Source: Endomicrobium sp. (lineage in GTDB: Bacteria > Elusimicrobiota > Endomicrobiia > Endomicrobiales > Endomicrobiaceae). From it: a DNA stretch of 13,114 nucleotides. Below are positions 1 through 6,060 of this stretch, piece after piece. The translations under genes were made by a program, and so were the position numbers. Location of the stretch: the NCBI GenBank assembly GCA_031277075.1, contig JAISLV010000014.1:1-13114 (forward strand), given 5' to 3'. Numbering within the stretch: the stretch's first letter is position 1; each line of letters opens with the position of its first letter. The notes beneath the pieces were generated by a model. The model worked only from the letters and a program-made list of their open reading frames with translations, ran no database searches and was not told the DNA's origin.

Positions 1-170
1 AACTTGTTTCAGGGTCTGCTGTTAGCCGTTTAAGTTTCCTTTTGCCATATCCGTCACCCTGAACTTGTTTCAAGGTCTGCAGTTAGCCGTTTAACTTTCC
101 TTTTGCCATATCCGTCACCCAGAACTTGTTTCAGGGTCTGCTGTTAGCCGTTTTAAGTTTCCTTTTTTTA
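1..170. repeat. 61-bp tandem repeat, about 2.8 copies
   Basis: Units begin at 1, 62 and 123 with 'aacttgtttc', giving a period of exactly 61 bp. Copies differ by a few substitutions (caagg/caggg, ctgcag/ctgctg, ttaact/ttaagt), and the third runs off after about 48 bp into an AT-rich stretch. The array continues past the left edge of the window, because the hairpin of copy 1 is already cut. Each unit carries an imperfect hairpin of the form ACCCTGAA-loop-TTCAGGGT (56-76, 117-137), each with one mismatch. Confidence 0.85.
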
Positions 171-293
171 AGTTAATATAAAAAAGCAAAGGGCAAAGCG
201 CGGTTAGACAGCTATGAAGTCAGGAAAAGGCGATAGATGATTTGTGGATGCGCGGCAACAACAAAAGGCAAAGGCAAAACGGCAGACACTGGA

Positions 294-329
294 AGAGACC
301 CTGAAAGAGACCCTGCAAGAGACCCTGAA
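294..329. repeat. Three 12-bp tandem units
   Basis: Consecutive 12-mers at 294-305, 306-317 and 318-329 read agagaccctgaa, agagaccctgca, agagaccctgaa. They duplicate the outer left arm of the hairpin element that follows at 322-342, suggesting local slippage expansion of that arm. Confidence 0.85.
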
Positions 330-342
330 ACAAGTTCAGGGT
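322..342. repeat. Perfect hairpin repeat, 8-bp stem
   Basis: ACCCTGAA (322-329), loop ACAAG (330-334), TTCAGGGT (335-342). It is followed by GACG, as is the related element at 6040-6060. There is no T-run, so it is not a typical intrinsic terminator. It is the inverted relative of the imperfect hairpins in the 61-bp array. Confidence 0.75.
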
Positions 343-394
343 GACGCGTTTGCGTCAGTTTAGGGCGACGTATTCGCGTCAGTTTAGGGTGACG
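339..394. repeat. 24-bp tandem repeat, two copies plus a partial
   Basis: Units 339-362 and 363-386 differ at a few positions (gggtgacgcgtttgcg versus gggcgacgtattcgcg, then tcagttta in both). A third begins at 387 with gggtgacg and stops. The array grows out of the right arm of the hairpin at 322-342. Confidence 0.8.
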
Positions 395-444
395 GCAAGA
401 GCGGGCAAGAGGACGGAGGAATTGACCGCTTTTTGAAGGGATAT

Positions 445-473
445 TTTAAGTTCCTCTTTTTTAAATTTATAAA
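445..473 (+). promoter_or_regulatory. Weak candidate promoter for batD
   Basis: TATAAA at 468-473 is a five-of-six match to a -10 box. The -35 region with a 17-nt spacer (445-450, tttaag) is poor. Transcription from here would start near 480, leaving about 29 nt before the ATG at 509. This is an AT-rich stretch where chance matches are common. Confidence 0.25.
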
Positions 474-508
474 AAGACAAAATGGAGAAAAGAAAGGTGA
501 AATGTAGA

Positions 509-2287
509 ATGAACTGCAAATTTGGTTTTGTTTTTTTTGCCGCAATATTTTTTTTCGCGCCGGGTTTATTTGCCGACGAAATTTCTATTACCGCTTCGGT
601 TGAAAAAAACGTAGTAGCTTTAAACGAATATATAGTTTATTCCTTAACGGTAAGAGGCGATTCTTTGAGTTTGCCAGACCCGCAGCTTGGGCGGCTAGAC
701 AATTTTAATCAATACGGAAGCGGGAGGTCGCAGAATATTTCAATTATCAACGGCAAAAAGAGCGCAAGCGTTACGCATAGTTATACGTTAGGTCCTAAAA
801 GCGTAGGTAAATTTACAATACCCCCGTCTTCTATAAAGTATAAAGGCGAGGTCTACTCTACGCAAGCCATAGAAATAGAAGTCGTAAAAGCGCCAAGCTC
901 TCAAAATGTAAGCGTTTCGCAGCCGCAGCCGAGACGCCAAACAAACCGCGCCGCAGCTTCCGCGCCAAACAACGCTCAAGTTCAAGGCAAAGCGTTTGTA
1001 AAAGCGTCGGTAAATAAAAAAACTGTTTATCAAAATGAAAAATTAATTTATAAGTTTTCTTTTTACACTAATGTCGCTCTTGCTTCAAACCCGGAATATT
1101 TCGCCCCGGATTTTAGCGGTTTTTGGAACGACGGCGCAAAACCTTCAAACCGCGTTGAAAATATTGACGGCATAGATTACAATGTAAGCGAAGTAGAAAC
1201 GGTTCTATACCCCATAGAAAGCGGAAATAAAATTATCGCTCCTACAAAACTTAGAATAGCCGTTATGGACTTTTCTTCGCCGTCAAACCTTGACGATTTT
1301 TTTGGAAGTTTTTTTCAAGGGGTCGGACAAAGGCAGATTAAGACGCTTGAAAGCGACGAAATAAAAATTAACGTTTTGCCTTTACCGCTAGAAAACAGAC
1401 CCGAAGATTTTTACGGGGCTATAGGCGTATTTAAAATATCGGCGTCGCTGGATAAAACGTCGGCGGCAGTAAACGAGCCCGTCGCGCTTACGCTAAGAGC
1501 GAGCGGTTCTGGAAATATGAAAAGCGTCCACAAGATAGACTTTGACGTTAAAGACGGTTTTAGAAAATACGATACGGTCGTATCGGACGTTTCTGCTGGC
1601 GTAAAAGAGTTTAAGATAATTCTTGTTCCCGTCAGTCCCGGCAAAAAAACCATTCCTGCGGCAAAATTGTCTTTTTTTAATCCTGCAAAGAAAAAGTATG
1701 AGACGGTTGAAACTCAACCCTTGGAGCTTGACGTAAGCGGCGAAGCCGTCTACGACGAAGAAGCGTCTGCCGAGAACGCAAAAATTAACGCAAAGAGAAA
1801 AGATATAAACTACAATAAACGCATAACGGATTTAAAACGCTATAGCGGCGCTTACGTTAAAGATAAAAAATTTTATTTGCTTTTTGTCCCTTTTTTGCTG
1901 CTTTTTATAGGCGGCAAAATATACTTTTTTGCGCTTTCTAAACGCGGCTCGGATAATGCGGGCGCGCGTTTTAGAAAAGCTAAGAAACTTATTGAAAAAG
2001 CCTCTTGCGAAATTTCAAAAGAAAATTTTGTTTCCGCAGGCGACTTTATTTACGATGCGCTTTTAGCTTTAATATCCGTTAAAATTAAAGTTTCGCCTGA
2101 AAACTTGCGCAAAGAACAAATAGCCGAAAAAATGCTTAAAGCTGGAGTTTCGCAGGAAATAGTAGAGAAGACGGAAACTGTTTTTGAAACGCTTAACTTT
2201 TTGAGATTTGCTTCCGTCAAAGCGGATAAAAAAGAGCTGCGCGATTTAATTGAAGCGGTGAAAAAAATAGCTACGGAGTTTAAATAA
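509..2287 (+). CDS. batD: BatD/BatF-type aerotolerance membrane protein
   Basis: The protein (592 aa from this start) looks like BatD of the Bacteroides aerotolerance (bat) operon, an exported protein that family knowledge links to oxidative-stress tolerance and MoxR/VWA-type envelope complexes; its biochemical activity is unknown. It has a hydrophobic signal peptide ending LFA-DE, then about 430 residues of beta-rich repeats with the typical 'NEPVALTLRASGSGNM' and 'PVSPGKKTIPAAKLSFFNP' stretches. One membrane helix follows (nucleotides about 1865-1935, YLLFVPFLLLFIGG), then a cytoplasmic tail of about 115 residues. I chose ATG 509 because AGGTGA at 495-500 is a good Shine-Dalgarno 8 nt upstream; an in-frame ATG at 482 would add nine basic residues but has no ribosome site. 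The stop overlaps the start of batE. No batA, batB or batC lies in this window; a repeat island occupies the upstream side. Confidence 0.85.
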   Translation: MNCKFGFVFFAAIFFFAPGLFADEISITASVEKNVVALNEYIVYSLTVRGDSLSLPDPQLGRLDNFNQYGSGRSQNISIINGKKSASVTHSYTLGPKSVGKFTIPPSSIKYKGEVYSTQAIEIEVVKAPSSQNVSVSQPQPRRQTNRAAASAPNNAQVQGKAFVKASVNKKTVYQNEKLIYKFSFYTNVALASNPEYFAPDFSGFWNDGAKPSNRVENIDGIDYNVSEVETVLYPIESGNKIIAPTKLRIAVMDFSSPSNLDDFFGSFFQGVGQRQIKTLESDEIKINVLPLPLENRPEDFYGAIGVFKISASLDKTSAAVNEPVALTLRASGSGNMKSVHKIDFDVKDGFRKYDTVVSDVSAGVKEFKIILVPVSPGKKTIPAAKLSFFNPAKKKYETVETQPLELDVSGEAVYDEEASAENAKINAKRKDINYNKRITDLKRYSGAYVKDKKFYLLFVPFLLLFIGGKIYFFALSKRGSDNAGARFRKAKKLIEKASCEISKENFVSAGDFIYDALLALISVKIKVSPENLRKEQIAEKMLKAGVSQEIVEKTETVFETLNFLRFASVKADKKELRDLIEAVKKIATEFK

Positions 2288-3027
2288 TGAAAAAGCTGCC
2301 GTTTTTATCGTTGTTTTTGTTTTTTATATTGTCGTTTGCGCAAATTTGCGCGCAGGCAAACGATTATCAAACGCAAATTAATAATGCCGAAGAGAATTTT
2401 AAAAACGGAAATTTTGCCGCGGCGGCTGAAATTTATGAGAGTTTGATAAGCGTTGAAAAAGTCAATAATCCGTTTGTTTATTACAACTTGGCAAACGCAT
2501 ATTATAGGAACGGGAATTTGGGAGAGGCGGTATTAAATATTGAAAAAGCTTATAGGCTTTTGCCGCGCGACGCTGATATAAAAAACAACAGAAAATATCT
2601 AAGGTCTCTTGCGGGCGCAAAGGAAGATTTCTTAAAAGATTTTTTTACAGGAACTTTTTCATTAAACGAATTGAGCGCGGCTTGTTTTATTTTAATCGCT
2701 CTGCTTTTGTCTGCGGGCGCGTTTAAAAAAAATGTTCTTAGAAATAGAATTATAACCGTTTGCGCCGTTTTGTTAGCGCCGCTTTTGCTTTGGACTTCGT
2801 ATAAAATAAAAGTTGAACTTTTAAGCGGCGAAGCCGTCGCTGTTCAAACTTTGACCGTCCGAAGCGGTCCCGGCGAAAACAACCCTGAAATTTTTGAAAT
2901 TAACGAAGGAAAAACTGTAAACATTATTTCAGAAAACGCAGGCTGGAGCGCAATATCGGTAGTTTCAGACGGCGAAACTCTTAAAGGCTGGGCTGAAAGT
3001 AAAAATTTAGCGGCAATTAACGGGTAA
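2287..3027 (+). CDS. batE: BatE-type TPR and SH3b membrane protein
   Basis: This 246-residue protein has the architecture expected for BatE. A signal peptide (MKKLPFLSLFLFFILSFAQ) is followed by tetratricopeptide repeats at about residues 30-105 (AEENFKNGNFAAAAEIYESL, then NPFVYYNLANAYYRNGNLGEA). Two hydrophobic segments lie at about 124-146 and 150-172, and a C-terminal bacterial SH3 domain at about 182-243 contains the hallmark LTVRSGPGENNP and GW motifs. TPRs probably dock partner Bat proteins and the SH3b end probably faces the periplasm or wall; both points are inferred. Its ATG overlaps the batD stop by one base (TAATG), and GGAG at 2276-2279 inside batD is its ribosome site, so the two genes are translationally coupled. 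After the stop comes a short GCTTTTT/AAAAAGC inverted repeat (3031-3045) with no U-tract. Confidence 0.85.
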   Translation: MKKLPFLSLFLFFILSFAQICAQANDYQTQINNAEENFKNGNFAAAAEIYESLISVEKVNNPFVYYNLANAYYRNGNLGEAVLNIEKAYRLLPRDADIKNNRKYLRSLAGAKEDFLKDFFTGTFSLNELSAACFILIALLLSAGAFKKNVLRNRIITVCAVLLAPLLLWTSYKIKVELLSGEAVAVQTLTVRSGPGENNPEIFEINEGKTVNIISENAGWSAISVVSDGETLKGWAESKNLAAING

Positions 3028-3050
3028 TCCGCTTTTTGAAAAAGCTTAAA

Positions 3051-3094
3051 AAGAGCAGCTAAGAAGTTAGGCAGCTAGGAAGTTAGGCGACGGA
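3051..3094. repeat. 44-bp repeat module, copy 1
   Basis: Matches 3187-3230 at 41 of 44 positions; all three differences are G in this copy and A in the other. Internally it holds a 16-bp tandem, gcagctaagaagttag at 3055-3070 and gcagctaggaagttag at 3071-3086. A degenerate relative is visible at about 203-224. Confidence 0.85.
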
Positions 3095-3134
3095 TGAAAC
3101 TGCAACGACACAAAGACAAAACAGAAAATACCCT

Positions 3135-3375
3135 GTCCGCTGCGCGTCCTTCCCTTTTAATAAAAGGGGAATAAAGAAATTGTGTAAAGAGCAGCTAAGA
3201 AGTTAAGCAGCTAGGAAGTTAAGCAACGGAAACAACAAAGACAAACGGCATACCCCCCCCCGTCAAGCTGTGCCTGCCGCCCCTTTTGATAAAAGGGAAA
3301 TAACGACAACGGCGAGAAGACAAACAGCAAATCCCCGTCAGCTGCGCTGCCATCCTTTTTGATAAAAAGGAAATC
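3135..3375. repeat. Three copies of a short hairpin module
   Basis: Each copy has a 'GTC-AGCTGCGCTGCC'-like left part followed by a palindrome: CCCTTTT-AAT-AAAAGGG (3152-3168), CCCTTTT-GAT-AAAAGGG (3281-3297) and CCTTTTT-GAT-AAAAAGG (3354-3370). All are followed by gaaat or ggaat. In the third copy C becomes T and the partnering G becomes A, which keeps the pairing. There is no downstream T-run, so these do not look like intrinsic terminators. Confidence 0.75.
3187..3230. repeat. 44-bp repeat module, copy 2
   Basis: Second copy of the module at 3051-3094, with G to A changes at three places. It is again followed by a CAACAAAGACAAA-type linker and then a hairpin module, so the two are composite units with the same internal order. 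Confidence 0.85.
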
Positions 3376-3414
3376 AAGACATAGACAATATAAAGCGCTT
3401 CGCAACTTTTGCGC

Positions 3415-3447
3415 TTGACAATCTGCGAATGATAACGCTTTTAAATT
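3415..3447 (+). promoter_or_regulatory. Candidate promoter for yqeK
   Basis: A perfect TTGACA (3415-3420) is followed by poor -10 candidates: TTAAAT at 3441-3446 or TAAATT at 3442-3447, with spacers of 20-21 nt, longer than ideal. Start of transcription near 3453 would leave about 36 nt before the ATG at 3489. This would support that start rather than the in-frame ATG at 3429. Confidence 0.3.
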
Positions 3448-3488
3448 ATGGGCGCGCGGCGATAAAATTTTCTTTGAGAGATTGTAAA

Positions 3489-4061
3489 ATGAAAAACTTT
3501 GAACAAAAAATATTCAATTATCTTGCCGCGCGTTTAAGCCCTAAACGTTTTGAACATTCTTGCAATGTGGCAAAATTGTCGGTTGAACTTGCGAGCATTT
3601 ACGGCGTTGACGTTTTAAAAGCTCAAACCGCGGGACTTCTGCACGACTGCGCAAAATCAATGACAGAAAAAGCTCTTATTTCTTTTTGCGTAAGAAAGCG
3701 CGTTAAAACGCCGAATTTTAAAGCTCTTGTAAAATACGCGCCGCAGCTTCTTCATTCTTTTGCGGGAGAAATTATCGCAAAAGAAAACTTTGATATAAAA
3801 GACAGAGACCTTTTAAACGCCGTAAGAAATCACACATTAGGAAGACCGGAAATGTCTATGCTTGAGAAAATACTTTTTACCGCCGACGCCGTTTCTTACG
3901 ATAGAAAATTTCCTTTCTCTGCGAAAACAAGAAAACTCGCCAAAACCGATTTTAACGCCGCTTTTAAAGCCGTTATGCGCGCTAAAATGGAATACGTCTT
4001 AAATAAAGGCGTCTGGCTTTGCCCAAAGGCTTTAGAAACTTGGAATTTTTATGCGGTTTAA
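3489..4061 (+). CDS. yqeK: HD-domain hydrolase, YqeK (Ap4A hydrolase) family
   Basis: This 190-residue protein belongs to the YqeK family of HD phosphohydrolases, whose characterised members cleave diadenosine tetraphosphate symmetrically to ADP using a metal pair. The HD ligands are visible: H23 in RFEHSCNVA, H52-D53 in LLHDCAK, H89 in LLHSFAGE, H115 in RNHTLGRP and D133 in LFTAD. The stretch HTLGRPEMSMLEKILFTAD is the family's clearest signature. An in-frame ATG at 3429 would add 20 residues, but ATG 3489 fits the family's usual N-terminus, has GAGAG just upstream, and removes a leader that resembles nothing. The gene overlaps the next by 11 nt and heads a unit with a LytR_C protein and rsfS. 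In many bacteria nadD precedes yqeK; here a repeat island does. Confidence 0.9.
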   Translation: MKNFEQKIFNYLAARLSPKRFEHSCNVAKLSVELASIYGVDVLKAQTAGLLHDCAKSMTEKALISFCVRKRVKTPNFKALVKYAPQLLHSFAGEIIAKENFDIKDRDLLNAVRNHTLGRPEMSMLEKILFTADAVSYDRKFPFSAKTRKLAKTDFNAAFKAVMRAKMEYVLNKGVWLCPKALETWNFYAV

Positions 4062-5142
4062 AAAGGCTAAAAAGATTCTTTTGCCGTTTGCCGCGTCGGC
4101 AATAATAATTTTAATCGTTTTGCTTGCCGCGTTTTATATAAATTTGTGCGCAAAAGACGAAATATCAAAAAAAATTCTTTTTAAAAAACCTCTCAAATGC
4201 GCCGTTTTGCTTTACGGCTCTCAAACCCTTTACCCCGAAAGACTTGAATCGTTTTTAATTTATTACGAACGCAAAAATTCTATTGTAAAAATAATTTCAG
4301 TAAATACGGACGCAGTGTTTTTTGACAAAAGAAAAATTGCAAGAAGTTTGAAGAAAACGTTTTTTGAAGCGGCAAAAAAAGACATAAAAACAGCCGTTGA
4401 AAAATTCTATTTAAATTTGTTTTCAATTGTTGACGATTCGTTTGAGCCTGATTTTTATATAAGCGCAGACTATGAAACTTTTCTTAAAACGTTTGAAGGC
4501 TATCCTAAAATAAAATCCTTAGTTTCGCAGACAGATTTTACAAATAGAGACCTGCAGTGTTTAACCCAGCTTGAAATTGCCGAAAATATCGTAAAACTTT
4601 TAAACGGCAGCGCTTTTTCAAATATAATAAAGTTAAAACAATACAGACCTAATCAAGACGAAGTTTTAACAAAATTTGCGGCGGGAAATTTAATTCTTCA
4701 TTTTAAATTTAATAAAGTAAAGATAATGTTTTGCGATTTGCCTGTAAAATACGGCAAAAAAAGAATAGAACCTGACAGAGAAAACATTAAAAACTTTTTC
4801 TCTCAAGTATATTATAAGCCGACAGATATTTATCTGCAAAACGGCGCGCAAAAGATAGAGGTTAAAAACGCATCAGGTAGACCGCGCATGGCGGAAAAAG
4901 CGGCTTGGCTTTTGCGGGACGAAAAATTTGACGTTTTAGAATGGAGCAATTTCAGTTTTATTTACGAAAAAACTATAATTAAAGAAAGCAAAGGCAATTT
5001 TGGCGCGGCTTTAAAAATGGCAAAAATTTTAAAAGGCGGTAAAATAATAATTTCGTACGATTTCCAAAGTTTTTACGAGGCGTCTGTGTTTATAGGCAAA
5101 GATTGTGAAATTTACGATAAACTTGACAGAAAAAAATTATAA
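4051..5142 (+). CDS. Membrane-anchored protein with LytR_C-like domain
   Basis: This 363-residue protein has a short basic N-terminus, one membrane helix (about residues 9-32) and a large presumably extracytoplasmic part. Residues about 268-355 (IEVKNASGRPRMAEKAAWLL, then KGGKIIISYDFQSFYEASVF, then IGKD) resemble the LytR_C domain found at the end of many LytR-CpsA-Psr (LCP) proteins. The middle, about residues 48-230, occupies the place of an LCP catalytic domain that would transfer glycopolymers from a lipid carrier to the wall. However, I cannot see the usual Arg/Asp-rich active-site motifs; the region reads CAVLLYGSQTLYPERLESF and ISVNTDAVFF. It may be a divergent or inactive LCP-like domain. 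The start lies within the yqeK 3' end (11-nt overlap, TGGA upstream), so it is co-translated with yqeK; rsfS follows 24 nt later. Membership of a LytR_C protein is fairly sure; the function is not. Confidence 0.75.
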   Translation: MRFKKAKKILLPFAASAIIILIVLLAAFYINLCAKDEISKKILFKKPLKCAVLLYGSQTLYPERLESFLIYYERKNSIVKIISVNTDAVFFDKRKIARSLKKTFFEAAKKDIKTAVEKFYLNLFSIVDDSFEPDFYISADYETFLKTFEGYPKIKSLVSQTDFTNRDLQCLTQLEIAENIVKLLNGSAFSNIIKLKQYRPNQDEVLTKFAAGNLILHFKFNKVKIMFCDLPVKYGKKRIEPDRENIKNFFSQVYYKPTDIYLQNGAQKIEVKNASGRPRMAEKAAWLLRDEKFDVLEWSNFSFIYEKTIIKESKGNFGAALKMAKILKGGKIIISYDFQSFYEASVFIGKDCEIYDKLDRKKL

Positions 5143-5166
5143 AAAACGCGCGCAGCGGAGGTTTAG

Positions 5167-5565
5167 ATGAGCAATATTAACTTTTTGGAGCTTGCCGTAA
5201 GAGCCGCAAAAATCGCAGAAGATAAGAAAGCTTTATTTCCAGTTATTTTAGACGTTACAGGCTTAACCGCTATGGCTGATTATTTTGTAATAGCCGCGGC
5301 GCAATCTACGCCGCAAATTAACGCTGTTTGCGACGAGATAGAAAAAAATTTTAAAAACAGCGCGGTATTGCCCGTTAGGAAAGAAGGCGTTTCGTCAAAA
5401 TCGTGGAGAGTTATAGACTATGGAGGTTTGATTGTGCATATAATGTCTCCTGAAATAAGAGACGCGTATAAACTTGAAACTCTATGGGGCGGAGCAAAAA
5501 CGGTGACATTTAAAGATGCGGCGGTTTTAAAAATAGAAATTTTGCAAAAAATAAAAGAGCTTTAA
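5167..5565 (+). CDS. rsfS: Ribosomal silencing factor RsfS
   Basis: At 132 residues this matches RsfS (YbeB/Iojap), which binds ribosomal protein uL14 on the 50S subunit and blocks subunit joining when nutrients are short. Visible signatures are LDVTGLTAMADYFVIAAAQS (about residues 28-47), the SSKSWRVIDYGGLIVHIMS block and the closing RDAYKLETLWGGAKTV. A strong GGAGG at 5157-5161 lies 5 nt before the ATG. The gene is third in the yqeK - LytR_C - rsfS unit, an order consistent with the frequent yqeK-rsfS pairing. Its TAA stop (5563-5565) sits at the front of a seven-A run. The same reading frame stays open for 95 further codons, which raises the question treated under the next entry. Confidence 0.95.
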   Translation: MSNINFLELAVRAAKIAEDKKALFPVILDVTGLTAMADYFVIAAAQSTPQINAVCDEIEKNFKNSAVLPVRKEGVSSKSWRVIDYGGLIVHIMSPEIRDAYKLETLWGGAKTVTFKDAAVLKIEILQKIKEL

Positions 5566-5628
5566 AAAAATGCGGAAAAAGTTTTAAACTCTTGGGTAAA
5601 AAGAGTTATAAAAACTGCAAAGACGGCG

Positions 5629-5853
5629 TTGAAAGTTTCAAAAAAAGAAGTTACAAAAACAGTAAAGTCTGGGAAAAAGCAAATAAAAGAAGCGAAAAAA
5701 ACCGTTAAAAAAGTTTCAAAAGAAGTCGGCAAAACCGTAAAAGAGAAAGTGACAAAAGCAAAAAAAGTAGCTTTTGCCTTAGGCAAAGGAGTTGAAGCGT
5801 TTAAGAAAACTTTGCTTGAAACAGATAAAAAGAAAGCAAAAAAGAAAAAGTGA
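5629..5853 (+). CDS. Lysine-rich small protein, histone H1-like composition
   Basis: I do not recognise a family with confidence. The 74-residue frame is about one-third lysine with regularly spaced valine and threonine (KEVTKTVKSGKKQIKEAKK, KKVSKEVGKTVKEKVTKAKK) and a KKKAKKKK tail. This resembles lysine-rich, amphipathic or H1-like nucleic-acid-binding tails. The only conventional start in this frame is TTG 5629. The frame is in register with rsfS and open right from its stop, and the 21 upstream codons also look coding (NAEKVLNSWVKRVIKTAKTA). ATG 5570 lies one frame off and stops after five codons; a single extra A in the A5 run at 5576-5580 would join it to this frame. A terminator-like hairpin starts 13 nt after the stop, as expected for the last gene of a unit. 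It could equally be low-complexity sequence of no function. Confidence 0.45.
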   Translation: MKVSKKEVTKTVKSGKKQIKEAKKTVKKVSKEVGKTVKEKVTKAKKVAFALGKGVEAFKKTLLETDKKKAKKKK

Positions 5854-5866
5854 TAAAGTTATCTGC

Positions 5867-5890
5867 AGCTTCTGCCGTCGCAGAGCTTTT
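5867..5890 (+). terminator. Candidate intrinsic terminator after the yqeK-rsfS unit
   Basis: AGCT-T-CTGC (5867-5875) pairs with GCAG-AGCT (5880-5887) around a CGTC loop with one bulged T, and four T follow (5887-5890). The stem is short and the U-tract brief, so efficiency may be modest. The position, 13 nt after the lysine-rich ORF, is apt. Confidence 0.45.
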
Positions 5891-5992
5891 ACAATAGCCT
5901 TTAAAATCCGCCTTGTCGTTTCACTTGTTAGGGCGTAGGACAAGGGTGATATGTCTTCAGCATGACGGCAAGCGGCAACGGCAAAGGCAAAC

Positions 5993-6028
5993 GACAACGA
6001 CAAAAACAAAGACAACGACAAAAACAAA
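5993..6028. repeat. 18-bp perfect tandem repeat
   Basis: The unit gacaacgacaaaaacaaa occurs twice in a row without mismatches. It belongs to the CAA-rich linker sequence that also joins modules in islands 1 and 2. Confidence 0.9.
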
Positions 6029-6039
6029 GGCAACGCCAG

Positions 6040-6060
6040 ATGCTGAAACGAGTTCAGCAT
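6040..6060. repeat. Perfect hairpin repeat, covariant relative of 322-342
   Basis: ATGCTGAA (6040-6047), loop ACGAG, TTCAGCAT (6053-6060), followed by GACGG. Compared with 322-342 the inner five stem pairs and most of the loop are the same, while pairs six and seven change from C-G and C-G to G-C and T-A. The stem is therefore preserved by paired substitutions. Confidence 0.75.

Larger units (their letters stand above)
113..346. repeat. MITE-like inverted repeat pair
   Basis: The 27 bp at 113-139 match the reverse complement of 320-346 at 26 of 27 positions, enclosing about 180 bp with no gene. The core of each arm is itself a hairpin, but the flanks (CGTC on one side, TCT on the other) are asymmetric. 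They show that the right copy is genuinely inverted relative to the tandem array. The arrangement resembles a small non-autonomous element or two independently inserted repeat copies; no target-site duplication was identified, so mobility is only a guess. Confidence 0.5.
1..481. repeat. Intergenic repeat island 1
   Basis: No credible gene is seen here. The stretch is built from short repeats: a 61-bp tandem array (1-170), a degenerate relative of the 16-bp 'cagctaggaagttagg' unit of island 2 (about 203-224), a CAA/GGCAAA-rich linker (about 250-285), three 12-bp tandem units (294-329), an inverted copy of the array's hairpin (322-342) and a 24-bp tandem (339-394). The same hairpin type and linker style recur in the other two islands of the window, so I read this as dispersed non-coding repeat material. 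It sits directly upstream of batD, so any promoter for batD must be at its right edge or further left. Confidence 0.8.
3028..3488. repeat. Intergenic repeat island 2
   Basis: This non-coding stretch sits between batE and yqeK. It contains two copies of a 44-bp module (3051-3094, 3187-3230), three copies of a short hairpin module (3135-3375) and CAA/GACAAA-rich linkers between them. There is also a run of nine C at 3253-3261. No tRNA, rRNA or protein with family features is seen. A possible weak promoter for yqeK lies at its right end. Confidence 0.8.

Noticed and set aside
1..394. Possible CRISPR array
   Set aside because: The 61-bp units are contiguous with no unique spacers between constant repeats, and no cas gene is present.
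3031..3045. Terminator after batE (GCTTTTT-G-AAAAAGC)
   Set aside because: The loop is a single base and there is no T-run after the stem; kept only as a note.
3211..3405. Minus-strand 64-codon frame in island 2
   Set aside because: It covers the repeat modules and C9 run; composition explained by repeats.
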